The notes under the pieces: model-generated
The model's input: the letters and a program-made list of their open reading frames with translations, nothing else
What the model was told of the DNA's origin: nothing
Databases searched by the model: none
Made by a program: the position numbers and the translations under genes
Shown here: in pieces, positions 47,669-55,678 of the stretch
How positions within the stretch are numbered: the first letter of the stretch is position 1
Layout: each line of letters starts with the position of its first letter
Source of the DNA: JANJWP01 sp964540725
GTDB lineage: Bacteria; Patescibacteriota; Gracilibacteria; BD1-5; UBA2023
Reading direction: 5' to 3'
Length of the DNA: 55,678 bases
Assembly: GCA_964540725.1 (NCBI GenBank)
Contig: CAZINU010000006.1
Span: 1 to 55,678, forward strand

Positions 47669-49051
47669 CTATTTCCTCCCATACTCATCATCAAACCGCA
47701 CGATGTCGTCTTCTTCCAGGTAATCCCCGATTTGGCTTTCGATAAGGTGCGCCACGACCTTGCCCGGATTTTCCAACCGGTGCATGGTGCCGGCGGGAAT
47801 GAAGGTCGACTCGCCCTTTTGCAGAATCCGGATCTCTTCGCCCACCGTGACCTTCGCGGTTCCGGAGACGACGACCCAGTGTTCGCTCCGGTGGTAGTGC
47901 ATTTGGGCGGAAAGCCGTTTTCCCGGCAACACCGTGAGCCGCTTCGATTTGAAGCCGGTACCTTCGTCGATGATGGTGTAGCTTCCCCAGGGGCGGTAGA
48001 CGGTCTGATGCGTTTCGGTAACGGCGGGCAGGCGTTCTTTCAGCAGTTTCACGGCCTGCTGTACCTTCTGCGAGGAACCTTTTTGGGCGACGAGGAGGGC
48101 GTCTTTCGTGTCGACGGCGAGCAGGTTTTCACAGCCGATGAACACCACCGGTTTGCCCGCGGAATCGGAATAGGCGTAATTTCCGGCGGCGCTGATTTCG
48201 ATGGAATCGGTATGGATGCTCGTTCCGCCCGAATATTTTTCCAGGGCGTCGAAGCTTCCCAGGTCAGTCCACCCGATGTCGACGGCAAGCACCCGGACGT
48301 TTTTCGTTTTTTCGAGGAGCCCGTAGTCGATCGAGAGATCGGGGAGTTCCCGGAACGTTTCCTCGAGGGTGTCGTACTTGGCGAAGGCCGCGAAATACGA
48401 AGGGTCGGCCTTTTCGAGTTCGCGGTCGAAGACTCCCTTCGAAAAAAGGAAGATTCCGGCGTTCCAAAGATAGCCGTCGGCGATATAGCGGGCCGCGGTG
48501 TCGGCGTCCGGCTTTTCCTTGAACGCGTCAACCGGGGCCGGAGCGTCCTTGCAAGGCGCCGAAGGTTTGATGTACCCGTACCCGGTATTGGGATGGTCCG
48601 GCAGTATCCCGAACGTTACGAGGGATCGCGTGGCCGCGTCCGACGCGACGGCGACCGCCCGCTCGAACGCCGCGTCGTTCTTTATGGCGTGGTCGGAGGA
48701 GAGCACGAGGGCGAGATCGTCGTCGGAATCGAGCGACCGAATGGCGAGCATGATAGCCGCGAGAGTACTCTTCGCCTGGGGTTCGATGAGAAGGTTCGCG
48801 TCGGTAACCGGAATGCCGATTTCCTCCCCCTGGGTGATGCAGTGGAATTTGTAATCGGTATTCGTGACGATTCGGTACGAATGGGAGTTTCCGGCGATTT
48901 TTACCGCCCGTTCGAGCGCGTTCTGAAACAGCGAGCGCCCCCCGAATTCGGCCATCTTGATGAACTGCTTCGGGTACAGCTTGCGGGAAAGCGGCCAGAG
49001 CCGGGTTCCGGAGCCTCCGGCGAGAATGACGGGGAAGATTTGGGCGTTCAT
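47669..49051 (-). CDS. manC: mannose-1-phosphate guanylyltransferase / mannose-6-phosphate isomerase
   Basis: Bifunctional enzyme making GDP-mannose: N-terminal pyrophosphorylase (FPVILAGGSGTRLWPLSRKL, PKQFIKM, GYGYIKPS, FKEKPD, WNAGIFLFSKG) and C-terminal cupin PMI-II domain (YRPWGSYTIIDEGTGFKSKR, MHYHRSEHWVVVSGTAKVTV, FIPAGTMHRLENPG). 460 residues, usual size. First gene of the minus-strand manC-rmlA-GT4 operon, with its own promoter at 49082-49110. UAG stop. Confidence 0.96.
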   Translation of the reverse strand: MNAQIFPVILAGGSGTRLWPLSRKLYPKQFIKMAEFGGRSLFQNALERAVKIAGNSHSYRIVTNTDYKFHCITQGEEIGIPVTDANLLIEPQAKSTLAAIMLAIRSLDSDDDLALVLSSDHAIKNDAAFERAVAVASDAATRSLVTFGILPDHPNTGYGYIKPSAPCKDAPAPVDAFKEKPDADTAARYIADGYLWNAGIFLFSKGVFDRELEKADPSYFAAFAKYDTLEETFRELPDLSIDYGLLEKTKNVRVLAVDIGWTDLGSFDALEKYSGGTSIHTDSIEISAAGNYAYSDSAGKPVVFIGCENLLAVDTKDALLVAQKGSSQKVQQAVKLLKERLPAVTETHQTVYRPWGSYTIIDEGTGFKSKRLTVLPGKRLSAQMHYHRSEHWVVVSGTAKVTVGEEIRILQKGESTFIPAGTMHRLENPGKVVAHLIESQIGDYLEEDDIVRFDDEYGRK

Positions 49052-49081
49052 GGATCCTGTCGGGTCGAAAATACGCGCGGC

Positions 49082-49110
49082 ATTCTATCCAAAGCCCCGC
49101 GCGATTCCAA
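49082..49110 (-). promoter_or_regulatory. manC operon promoter
   Basis: Minus-strand TTGGAA (49110-49105), 17-bp spacer, TAGAAT (49087-49082); leader about 24 nt. Confidence 0.75.
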
Positions 49111-49127
49111 TTTTCTTGGATTTTTCA

Positions 49128-49745
49128 CTACGAAATGCTCGCCTCCCGCAAAAATTCCCGAACCTCGTCGTCTGAAGGCGGGTGGGGGATGAGGTAATCC
49201 ACGGTCTCCGAATAATCGATGTCGTTGAAATAGTGGAGCTGTTCGCGAAAAACAGCTTCGTTGAAGGCACCTCAAAAGATGGTTCTGGCTTCGCTCGAAA
49301 CCTCTTCTATCGAGAAAAAATCACGAAGCATGAACATCATGTCGACGTAATCCTTCCATTTTGCCCGCCTTCCCATGGCGTAGGCCTTCATTGCCGCCAA
49401 GGTCTTCAGCGGTGGAAGCCGGATGATGTCTTCGAACGCCTCGGTCGCCCGAATTTCGAAAGGATACGCGAAAAACGTCACTTTTACCGAATGTATCACC
49501 CCCGTACAGTTCTCATCGTTCGAAATGTGTCGTTTTTGCCAATAGAATCCGGCATTCCGTACGATTCGATCTACGGATTCCGGAGAAAATTCCTCGAATC
49601 GAAACAAGTCAAAATCAATGCTCGTTCGGTGTCAGATATGGAGCGCGATCGCGGTTCATCCCACAAGAAAGAACCCCTTCTTTTTCGCCCCACGAAGGAG
49701 CGGAAAGAGTTCGGATTGTTCTTTGGAGAGTATTTCGCTATGCAT
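49128..49745 (-). CDS. AbiEii-family nucleotidyltransferase toxin
   Basis: Type IV toxin-antitoxin toxin of the MNT fold; family members inactivate tRNA or other targets by nucleotidylation and can abort phage infection. 205 residues, three UGA codons. UGA 49656-49658 and 49632-49634 give FFLVG-G-TAIALHI-G-HRTSIDFDLF, the invariant LVGGTAlAL-GHR-S-DFD signature with both Gly encoded by UGA and the two catalytic Asp present. Later PPLKTLAAMKAYAMGRRAKW and KDYVDMMFML are also typical. The third UGA (49272-49274) joins the C-terminal helices. Without recoding only a truncated fragment is visible. Start overlaps the partner gene stop. UAG stop. Confidence 0.9.
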
Positions 49746-50004
49746 GGGTTTGGTACCTTCGAACGTAATCGTTCCAATATTCCATCGTTGCCGCCTGAAC
49801 GGTCGGCCTCGGTTCCTGGGCGATATCCTGAAGGTACGCCGCGAATTTTTTCGGTCACAAAAGCTCAATGAGACGCTTCTTGTCGTTAAAATCTCCGTAG
49901 GACAGCGTTCATTCGAAAATGGAGCGCTCGGAAAGCTCGGTGACGTCTTTTACCCACCACCAAAACAGTCGGTTCTCGAGCGCGAATTTCTGAAGTTCGG
50001 TCAT
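49738..50004 (-). CDS. small AbiEii partner (DUF6922-like antitoxin)
   Basis: 88 residues, two UGA. MTELQKFALENRLFWWWVKD, then IFE-G-TLSYGDFNDKKRLIELL and G-PKKFAAYLQ; the LFW ... GD.... L...G..(K/R)... pattern resembles the short DUF6922-type proteins that precede AbiEii genes. Overlaps the toxin start by 8 nt, indicating coupled expression. The -10 box lies 6 nt before its ATG (leaderless). Inferred antitoxin; no DNA-binding domain is evident, so autoregulation is uncertain. UAG stop. Confidence 0.75.
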
Positions 50005-50010
50005 GTCTCC

Positions 50011-50016
50011 ATTATA
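50011..50016 (-). promoter_or_regulatory. -10 element of the TA operon, leaderless start
   Basis: Perfect TATAAT on the minus strand, 6 nt before the ATG at 50004. The -35 is poor. Confidence 0.55.
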
Positions 50017-50173
50017 CTCGCGACCGCTCCAAAACGAAGCGGAAATATCGCGAAACATACGGGGACACGTTGAAAAACCGCACATGGGCGACCGACGTTT
50101 TTTTCTTGGATTTTTCCGTTTTTTTCGGAGGGGCGGGGGATAGGGTGGGGGCGTATTCCCTTTTCCTTCTCCC

Positions 50174-50368
50174 ATGCCCCCTTTTCCAGACGCCTTCCGG
50201 CGCCCCGTCGTTCGAACCTATCGCTCGGCCGTCCGCCCCGCAGTGGGCGATTCCGCCGTCTTTCCGCAACCGTTCCCGGAAATTCCGCACAAACGTTCCC
50301 CCGCCAAGGCCATCCAACTCGCGTTCCCGTTCGGACCACCGGACGGCAGCGCGGAGGATGGGTTGTAA
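50174..50368 (+). CDS. possible small Pro-rich protein, 64 aa
   Basis: The 410-nt gap between the TA promoter and the next antitoxin gene has no other gene I can support. This frame (MPPFPDAFRRPVVRTYRSAV ..., UAA stop) has host-like codon use, but no recognised family, no ribosome-binding site and no promoter; it may be spurious. Confidence 0.3.
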   Translation: MPPFPDAFRRPVVRTYRSAVRPAVGDSAVFPQPFPEIPHKRSPAKAIQLAFPFGPPDGSAEDGL

Positions 50369-50389
50369 AAGATATTCTTTGAATATAAT
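50363..50389 (+). promoter_or_regulatory. promoter of second TA module
   Basis: TTGTAA (50363-50368), 15-bp spacer, TATAAT (50384-50389), 25 nt before the ATG at 50415. Confidence 0.6.
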
Positions 50390-50414
50390 CTCAGTGTACA
50401 CTTTATGGGAAACT

Positions 50415-50681
50415 ATGGTTACAAAACTCATAGGATTGAAAGAATACCGATCCAACCTGACGAAATTCTGGAAAGATGCCCTCGATCGGGATATCAGGTA
50501 CGTCGTCATGGTTCGGTCCAGACCGGTATTCGAGGTCCGTCCGATTCGTTCCGACGAATTCTCAGAAGACGCTTTTCCCGTATTCAAGCCGCTTCCGAAT
50601 TCGGAAATCACTCCCGAAATTATGGCGGAATTCGAACGCTCGAAAAAACTCCCCAAATCGTCGTTCTCGAACGTAGGGTAA
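50415..50681 (+). CDS. Phd/YefM-like antitoxin
   Basis: 88 residues. MVTKLIGLKEYRSNLTKFWK and a RYVVMVRSRPVFEVRP strand pair fit the N-terminal DNA-binding fold of Phd/YefM antitoxins; the Pro/Phe-rich C-terminal tail would wrap the toxin. Followed by a toxin-like gene 16 nt downstream. Start at 50415 is where the fold begins, shortly after the promoter. UAA stop. Confidence 0.75.
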   Translation: MVTKLIGLKEYRSNLTKFWKDALDRDIRYVVMVRSRPVFEVRPIRSDEFSEDAFPVFKPLPNSEITPEIMAEFERSKKLPKSSFSNVG

Positions 50682-50697
50682 TTTGCGCTTTGGCCAA

Positions 50698-50916
50698 ATG
50701 GAGCCCACCGGAGTCCTAGGGGGGCCGGGAGTGGTCGACTATCTCGAGAAAAGGGGAATTCTCGAAAAATACCGAAAGGCCAAACGTTGCATTCTCGAGT
50801 GACGGGGGTTCTCTTCCGGGGTCGTTTTCCGAAAGCGTCGCCCATATTCCGGGGGAATTTGATATTTTGGGGAAGCGGGCGAATTTTTCGTCTTTCGAAT
50901 CGACGACCACCAATAA
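50698..50916 (+). CDS. RelE/ParE-superfamily toxin-like protein (two UGA)
   Basis: 72 residues (TTG at 50684 would add five). Reads VDYLEKRGILEKYRKAKRCI, then LE-G-RGFSSGVVFRKRRPYS and GGI-G-YFGEAGEFFVFRIDDHQ. The pattern KR...KA..L........F..RKP....GI.YF ... VF.IDDHQ is that of small RelE-like toxins with a terminal DDHQ. The segment between GYF and FFVF is shorter than usual, so activity may be lost. UGA at 50800-50802 and 50860-50862. Partner of the preceding antitoxin. UAA stop. Confidence 0.65.
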
Positions 50917-50952
50917 TTTCCTTCGAACTGCTCGGAGGAAAGGCCGTACCCC

Positions 50953-52812
50953 CTACTTTACCGTCACGCTCTTCGCGAGGTTTCGGGGGCGGTCGATTTC
51001 CCGGCCGAGCGCGTGGGCCGCATGGTAGGCGAGGAGCTGTCCGGCTACCGAAACGCAAAACGGGAAGAGGGTCTTTCCGCATTCGCCCAAAACGATGTTC
51101 CAATCGGCGTTTTCGATGGGGCGTTCGCTGAAGGCGAGCACCTTTCCGCCCCGGGCGCGGATCTCGGCGACGCTCGATTTGTTCTGATGGAAGAGCTCGT
51201 CGTTCGGAAGCAGTACGACCGACGGGCAATGCTCGTCGATAAGCGCGAGCGACCCGTGCTTCAACTCGCCGAGCGGCATGGCATGGGCGTGCAGGTAGGT
51301 AATTTCCTTGAATTTGAGGGCAGCTTCCGCGGCAAGCGGCAGCATGTTTCCGCGCCCCAGGAAGAAGAGGTGCGGAAATTTCGAAATCGCTTCGGCCGTT
51401 TCGCGGACGGTATCGGACATGGCAAGCACGCGTTCGATCGCTTCGGAGAGCCCTCCGAGGTCGTCGAGCGCCCCGCGGTACTTTCGAAAGTCCGCCCCCT
51501 GCTTGATGGCGTAGAACAGCGCCAAGAGGAGGATGGTAGCGAGTTGGGCGGTAAACGCCTTGGTCGAGGCGACGCCGACCTCGGTGCCGGCGCGCGTGAA
51601 CAGCCCGAAATCCGTCAGGCGCGAAATGGTCGACCCCACCACGTTGACGACGCCGAAAGTCTTTCCGCCTTGGGCCTTCACGAATTTGAGCGGTTCGATG
51701 GAGTCGGCCGTTTCCCCCGACTGCGAAACGAAGACGTAGAGGGTTTTCGAATCGATCTGTACCGGGGCGTTCAAAAATTCGCTCGCGATTTCCACCGTCG
51801 CATCCATTCCGGCGAGTTCGCGAAAGAAGTACGAGCCCGCCCATCCGGCATTGTACGACGTGCCGCAGGCAATGAACTTCACCCGTTCGATTTCGACGTC
51901 CCGAAGGTCTTCGAACGCGCTCGCGTTCAGTACGAGGTCGGAAAAATCGACGCGCCCTTGGAAAACGGCCTTGGCCACCTTCGGCTGTTCGAAGATTTCT
52001 TTCAGCATGAAATGCTCGAACTCGCCCCGTTCGGCCGCCAAATGCTCGGTTTCGATGCGTTCGAACGGGCGCGACACGAGGGCTCGTTCGCTTCGGATGG
52101 AATATTCGCCCGCCGCCGTTACGTGGACGAGATCGCCGTCGTCGAGGAACACGACGTCTTCCGCGTACCCGGCGAGCGCTTGGACGTCGGAAGCGAAAAA
52201 GCATTCCCCCGTCGCGGCGTTCCGACCGAAGACGAGGGGGCTTCCGTATTTCACGGCGATGAGTTCGCCCGGAAAGTCGGAATGCATGATGAGGAGCGCG
52301 TACGCCCCTTCGAGACGGGGGAGTACCGATTCGACGGCCGAGAGGAATTTCGAACCGCCTTCTCCGGCGTTCGCCCCGCCGCCCTTCATTTCGCGACCGA
52401 TGAGCTTCGCGACGATCTCGGAGTCGGTTTGGCCATAGAACGAAACCCCCTCTTTCCGCAGTTCGGCCGCGAGTTCCTCGTAATTTTCGACGATGCCGTT
52501 GTGAACGAGGTAGAGCTTGGAATCGGCGTCGGAGTGCGGATGGGTATTCTCGACGGTCACGCCCCCGTGGGTCGCCCAGCGTGTGTGGGCGATTCCGAAG
52601 GCGTATTCCGCGTCCCCCGGACGCTTGTCGGCGACTTCCCGCGCCAAAGAGGCGACTTTGCCCACCGATTTGAACACGGTAATGGGCGCACGGTTGCGGC
52701 CGACCGCGATTCCGGCGCTGTCGTACCCCCGGTATTCGAGCCGTTCGAGCCCGTGCAAAAGGATCTTATCGGCGTCTTTGCGGTTTCCGGAATAGGCGAA
52801 AATTCAGCACAT
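50953..52812 (-). CDS. glmS: glucosamine-fructose-6-phosphate aminotransferase
   Basis: Makes glucosamine-6-phosphate from fructose-6-phosphate and Gln, the entry to UDP-GlcNAc for wall and glycan synthesis. 619 residues. The start reads Met-Cys-UGA-Ile-Phe (UGA 52804-52806): the catalytic Cys followed by the invariant Gly, so a standard-code reading would lose the N-terminal nucleophile. Then LERLEYRGYDSAGIAV, HTRWATHGGVT, HNGIVENYEEL, and two SIS domains with FIACGTSYNAGWAGSYFFRE, VSQSGETADSIEPLKF, STKAFTAQ, FLGRGNMLPLAAEAALKFKE, ending LAKSVTVK. UAG stop. Confidence 0.97.
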
Positions 52813-52889
52813 GGGAACGAAGGTTTACGGGGAACGGAAAAACTTCGCGCCACAGAGTATCGATTTTTCGACGGGCTCCAAGGGAATTT

Positions 52890-54044
52890 CTACTCCATCA
52901 ACCCCTCCACGTATTTCAGGAATTTCTCCTGAAAGATCCGCTTGTCGAACTTCAGCGCGTATTGCCGGATGTCGTACGCGCTGAAACGCGTCGCTTCGAA
53001 CCGGCCGATGGCTTCGTTCAGCGACTCGGGGGTCGGTTCGTCGAAAAAGACGCCCGAAAGCCCGTCGCGCACGGTTTCGAGCGCGCCGCCCTTGCCGTAG
53101 GCGATGACCGGCGTGCCGCACATCATGGCTTCGATGGGGACGAGGCCGAAATCTTCCTCCGGCGGGAACACGAACGCGCGGGCCTTGCCGAAGTACCCGG
53201 CCTTTTCCTCGTCGGAAGCGCCGACGATCCACTCGATGTTGGGGTTCGACCGCGCGAACAACTCCTTGAACAGGGCGTTTTCGGTGCCGGTAAGGATTTT
53301 GAGGGGCTTGCCGTTTTCGTTGAACGCGTCGACGAGCAGATCGAACCGCTTGTAGGGAATGATCCGCCCGACGGCCAGGTAGAAATCTTCCTTCGCCGTT
53401 TCGAGCGCGAATTTTTCGGAATCGATTCCCGGGGTGATAACCTCGCTTTCGCGCCGGTAGTACTTGGCGACGCGCATCGCGGTGTTGCGCGAATTCGCGA
53501 CGAACGCGTCGACGCGGTCGGCAGCCAGGCGGTCCCATTGCCGGAGTCCTTTCAGGAACCATGGCATGCAGAGTCGGGCGAGGGGGTTGAAAATGCCGAA
53601 TTCGAGACGGTCGCGGTATTCGTGCGCGTGGCTCCAGTAGTACCGGGTAGGGGAGTGGCAATACGAAACGTGGAGGGTTTCGGGCTTGGTAATGACGCCC
53701 TTCGATTCGGCGCTCGAAGAGGAAATCACCAAATCGTATCCGGTGAAATCGAACGATTCGAACGCGTACGGCCGAAGGAACGGGAACATCTTCGGGTGCG
53801 AGCGGACGAACGGAATTTTTTGCAAGAAACTCGTAAAAATCCGGTGTCCGTCGAACGTTTTTCCGAATTTCTCGCCGAAATATACCGACGCGTACACGTC
53901 GGCTCCGGGGAAAATTTCGAGGAGGTCGGCGACGACCTGCTCGGCACCCCCCTTGTCTTTGAGCCAATCGCAGACGATGGCGACTTTCTTGTTTCGGAGT
54001 CGGGAGGTCGGGAAGGAAGCGTCCATGGTATTTACATTTTCCAT
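52890..54044 (-). CDS. family-4 glycosyltransferase
   Basis: 384 residues, GT-B fold: KKVAIVCDWLKDKGGAEQVV, HVSYCHSPTRYYWSHAHEYR, VDAFVANSRNTAMRVAKYY, FYLAVGRIIPYKRFDLLVDA, FPPEEDFGLVPIEAMMCGTP and VIAYGKGGALETV. A mannosyl-type transferase (WbaZ/MtfB-like) is plausible given manC. ATG at 54044 or 54026; the first is taken from the promoter. 77 nt upstream of glmS in the same direction. UAG stop. Confidence 0.93.
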   Translation of the reverse strand: MENVNTMDASFPTSRLRNKKVAIVCDWLKDKGGAEQVVADLLEIFPGADVYASVYFGEKFGKTFDGHRIFTSFLQKIPFVRSHPKMFPFLRPYAFESFDFTGYDLVISSSSAESKGVITKPETLHVSYCHSPTRYYWSHAHEYRDRLEFGIFNPLARLCMPWFLKGLRQWDRLAADRVDAFVANSRNTAMRVAKYYRRESEVITPGIDSEKFALETAKEDFYLAVGRIIPYKRFDLLVDAFNENGKPLKILTGTENALFKELFARSNPNIEWIVGASDEEKAGYFGKARAFVFPPEEDFGLVPIEAMMCGTPVIAYGKGGALETVRDGLSGVFFDEPTPESLNEAIGRFEATRFSAYDIRQYALKFDKRIFQEKFLKYVEGLME

Positions 54045-54073
54045 TCAAACGGTAGACTGCGCGAAAGTATAGC
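54044..54073. promoter_or_regulatory. overlapping divergent promoters
   Basis: AGTATA at 54066-54071 is TATACT on the minus strand (for the 52890-54044 gene, with TTGCGA about 15 bp upstream). It overlaps TATAGC at 54068-54073 on the plus strand (for the 54092 gene, with TTCAAA as a weak -35). The two promoters cannot be occupied at once. Confidence 0.45.
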
Positions 54074-54091
54074 CAGATCGCCGTTTTCGCA

Positions 54092-55267
54092 ATGCCGAAC
54101 TCCGAGGAATTTTGAAAATCCCCCAATCCGCGCGTCTGCGTCGTGCACGACTTTTTCCTGTACCGCGGCGGCGCCGAACGCTTCGACGTCATGGCGGCCA
54201 TCGCCGCCGGGGCCGACTTGGCCGCGGCGTACTTCGATCCGGGAAGCTTCGATTTGGACGCCATGGGGTTCAAGGGAAAAAAGATCGCCTATTCGTACCG
54301 TTCGTTTCCCGAAGGGGGCTTCGTCGCGAAAATCCTTCCGAAAAAACTTCTCCGCATGCTCCGGTACGCCCATTTCAAGCGGGCCGCGAGCCGGAATACC
54401 GGCTTCCTTCGGGAATACGACACGGTCGTTTTTTCCGGTGATACGCTCGGCGCCGAAAAAAATTGCCGGCCGGGTGCCCGGAAAATCTGCTATTTCCACT
54501 CGATTCCCCGCTACCTGTTCGACCAACGCGATCTCTACATGTCGAAAGTCCCCTGGATCGTCCGTCCGTTTTTCGCGGTCGCCCGGGGATTGGAACTTCG
54601 GAAATTCTACCGCCACCTTTCCCGTATGGATGCGGTATACGTAAACGGAAAAAATCTCCGAGCCTACGCCAAAACCCATTTGGGAATCGATGCCGACATC
54701 CTCTATCCGCCCGTCGATACCAAGGAATTCGCCCCGTGCGACCCTTCGGAAAAGGATGACTATTTCATTTCCTTCTCGAAGCTCGCGACCTTCAAGCGCG
54801 TGGACATGGTCGTGAAAGCCTTCGCCAGGATGCCCGAAAAACGCCTGCTCGTCATTTACGGCGCGAACGATCCGCAGAAAAACGAGGTGCTCGCCCACGC
54901 GACGACCCCGAACATCGAATGCCGCATCCTCTCCGACAATGCCGAACTTCCCGGGTTGGTCGCCCGCGCGACGGCCACGATTTTCGTGTCGAGAAACGAA
55001 GATTTCGGCATGGTAGCCATCGAATCGATGGCGGCGGGAACGCCCGTCATCGGTGCCGATTCCGGCGGAATCCGGGAAACCGTCGTTCCGGGCGTCACGG
55101 GCGTCTTCGTTCCCGAAGAATTCACGATCGAAGAACTGGAGTCGGCCGTTCGGTCCATGACGCCGGAGCGGGCCCTTTCGATGCGCGAAGCCTGTATCGA
55201 ACGCGTTCGTGACGAATTCGGAAAGGAACGGTTCGGGGCCGAGGTGCGGAAGGCCTTTCTCGCGTAA
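54092..55267 (+). CDS. family-4 glycosyltransferase
   Basis: 391 residues. Starts MPNSEEF-UGA-KSP (UGA 54113-54115), then the conserved first strand RVCVVHDFFLYRGGAERFDV; the UGA explains why a later GTG would otherwise be picked. KICYFHSIPRYLFDQRDLYM, DILYPPVDTKEFAP, FISFSKLATFKRVDMVVKAF, FVSRNEDFGMVAIESMAAGT and VIGADSGGIRETV follow. Paralog of the divergent gene. UAA stop. Confidence 0.92.
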
Positions 55268-55272
55268 GGCTC

Positions 55273-55313
55273 GAAAACGCGCCGGAAAAATCGACGGCCT
55301 TGCGTTTTTTCGG
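55273..55313 (+). terminator. GT4 terminator
   Basis: AAAACGC-GCCG pairs with CGGC-CTT-GCGTTTT, then TT; its right arm contains the next -35. Confidence 0.7.
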
Positions 55314-55327
55314 AAGAGTCCCATAAT
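55300..55327 (+). promoter_or_regulatory. lipoprotein-gene promoter, overlaps terminator
   Basis: TTGCGT (55300-55305), 16-bp spacer, CATAAT (55322-55327). Confidence 0.55.
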
Positions 55328-55375
55328 TCCGAACCGTAATTGAGAGTCCGAATATCCTTCGTAACCCGAATTCCC

Positions 55376-55678
55376 ATGAAACGAACCGAACGCATCGTCG
55401 CAGCTTCCGTCCTCGCAGCTTCCGTCCTCGCTTCCTGTACCGCGAAACCGACGCCGTCCGCCGGTAACGAGAAGCCGTCCGCCCAAACGCCGTCATCGAG
55501 CGCCCCGGCCGCGTCTTCCAAGTCGGCGGAACGTTCCGTTCGCTTCGAACGTCCGTACGACGTTCCCGGCGGAAAGGGGGTATTGAAAGGGGCGATTGCC
55601 ATTACTTCCGACGGCATGGTGAAATCGGTCGAAATCGTCGAACCGGATTCGCCCCAACAACGGGCCTTCGCCGCGGGA
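55376..55678 (+). CDS. lipoprotein of unknown function (partial)
   Basis: The first 101 residues are visible; the frame is open at the window end. Signal peptide with lipobox SVLASC (Cys about residue 21), containing a 15-nt tandem duplication (GCAGCTTCCGTCCTC twice). A Ser/Pro/Ala-rich tether follows, then the start of a folded domain (KGVLKGAIAITSDGMVKSVE) that might be FMN-binding-like; that is a guess from strand pattern only. Probably anchored outside the cytoplasmic membrane. Confidence 0.75.
   Translation, partial: MKRTERIVAASVLAASVLASCTAKPTPSAGNEKPSAQTPSSSAPAASSKSAERSVRFERPYDVPGGKGVLKGAIAITSDGMVKSVEIVEPDSPQQRAFAAG

Noticed and set aside
1..55678. tRNA genes, in particular a tRNA-Gly(UCA), and rRNA genes
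   Set aside because: Scanned intergenic regions for T-arm-like GGTTCGA segments with matching acceptor stems; none convincing.
1..55678. CRISPR arrays, insertion sequences or integrase/attachment sites
   Set aside because: No regularly spaced repeats, transposase or integrase signatures, and no terminal inverted repeats around the AT-rich blocks were seen.

Overview
This is a GC-rich bacterial window in which UGA must be read as a sense codon, almost certainly glycine (translation table 25). Many genes are interrupted by in-frame UGA, and wherever the family is recognisable the UGA falls on a conserved glycine. Examples are glmS (Met-Cys-UGA, the Gly after the catalytic Cys), galE (first Gly of the Rossmann motif and the Gly of VFG), an SSS symporter (LFGGM), an AbiEii toxin (GGTA and GHRTS) and gltX. 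Nearly all genes end in UAA or UAG. Together with CPR-style small genes, this points to the Gracilibacteria (BD1-5) / Absconditabacteria (SR1) lineages, here an unusually GC-rich member. All CDS coordinates below assume UGA = Gly unless stated.

Layout. 1-15.2 kb is core information processing: rpsB, gatB, metG, gltX, pheT, a bifunctional Rel/SpoT and a UvrD/PcrA helicase, plus small membrane proteins. 15.2-29 kb carries surface and envelope genes. These are a pilin-like N-terminus fused to SPRY-like and LamG-like domains, a Ca-binding repeat protein fused to a NicO-type metal transporter, a 1646-residue DUF1800-DUF1501 fusion and a prohibitin-like protein. TatD, endonuclease III and a strongly folded unassigned RNA (about 20.62-20.96 kb, minus strand) are interspersed. 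29-31.4 kb is a three-gene minus-strand unit (GHMP-superfamily protein, S4 protein, small unknown). Its first gene is AT-rich and has about 18 UGA codons, so it is invisible under the standard code. 31.6-36.2 kb holds a sodium/solute symporter, an unknown membrane protein and a malic enzyme.

36.4-55.3 kb is a polysaccharide/glycoconjugate locus. It contains a DUF2304-GT2 fusion, galE, several GT4 and GT2 glycosyltransferases, two FkbM methyltransferases, rmlA, manC (GDP-mannose pyrophosphorylase/isomerase) and glmS, which supply nucleotide sugars and assemble the glycan. Inside it is an AT-rich, UGA-dense block (40.67-43.85 kb) and two adjacent toxin-antitoxin modules (49.1-50.9 kb). A lipoprotein gene runs off the right edge.

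Regulation. Sigma70-like promoters (TTGNNN, 15-18 bp, TANNNT) are easy to see. In several cases the start ATG lies only 6-8 nt after the -10 box, which predicts leaderless mRNAs; strong Shine-Dalgarno sites are rare. Two genes (995-1417 and 33688-34887) end in UGA just before strong terminators, which is hard to reconcile with UGA always being sense. gltX contains one in-frame UAG.
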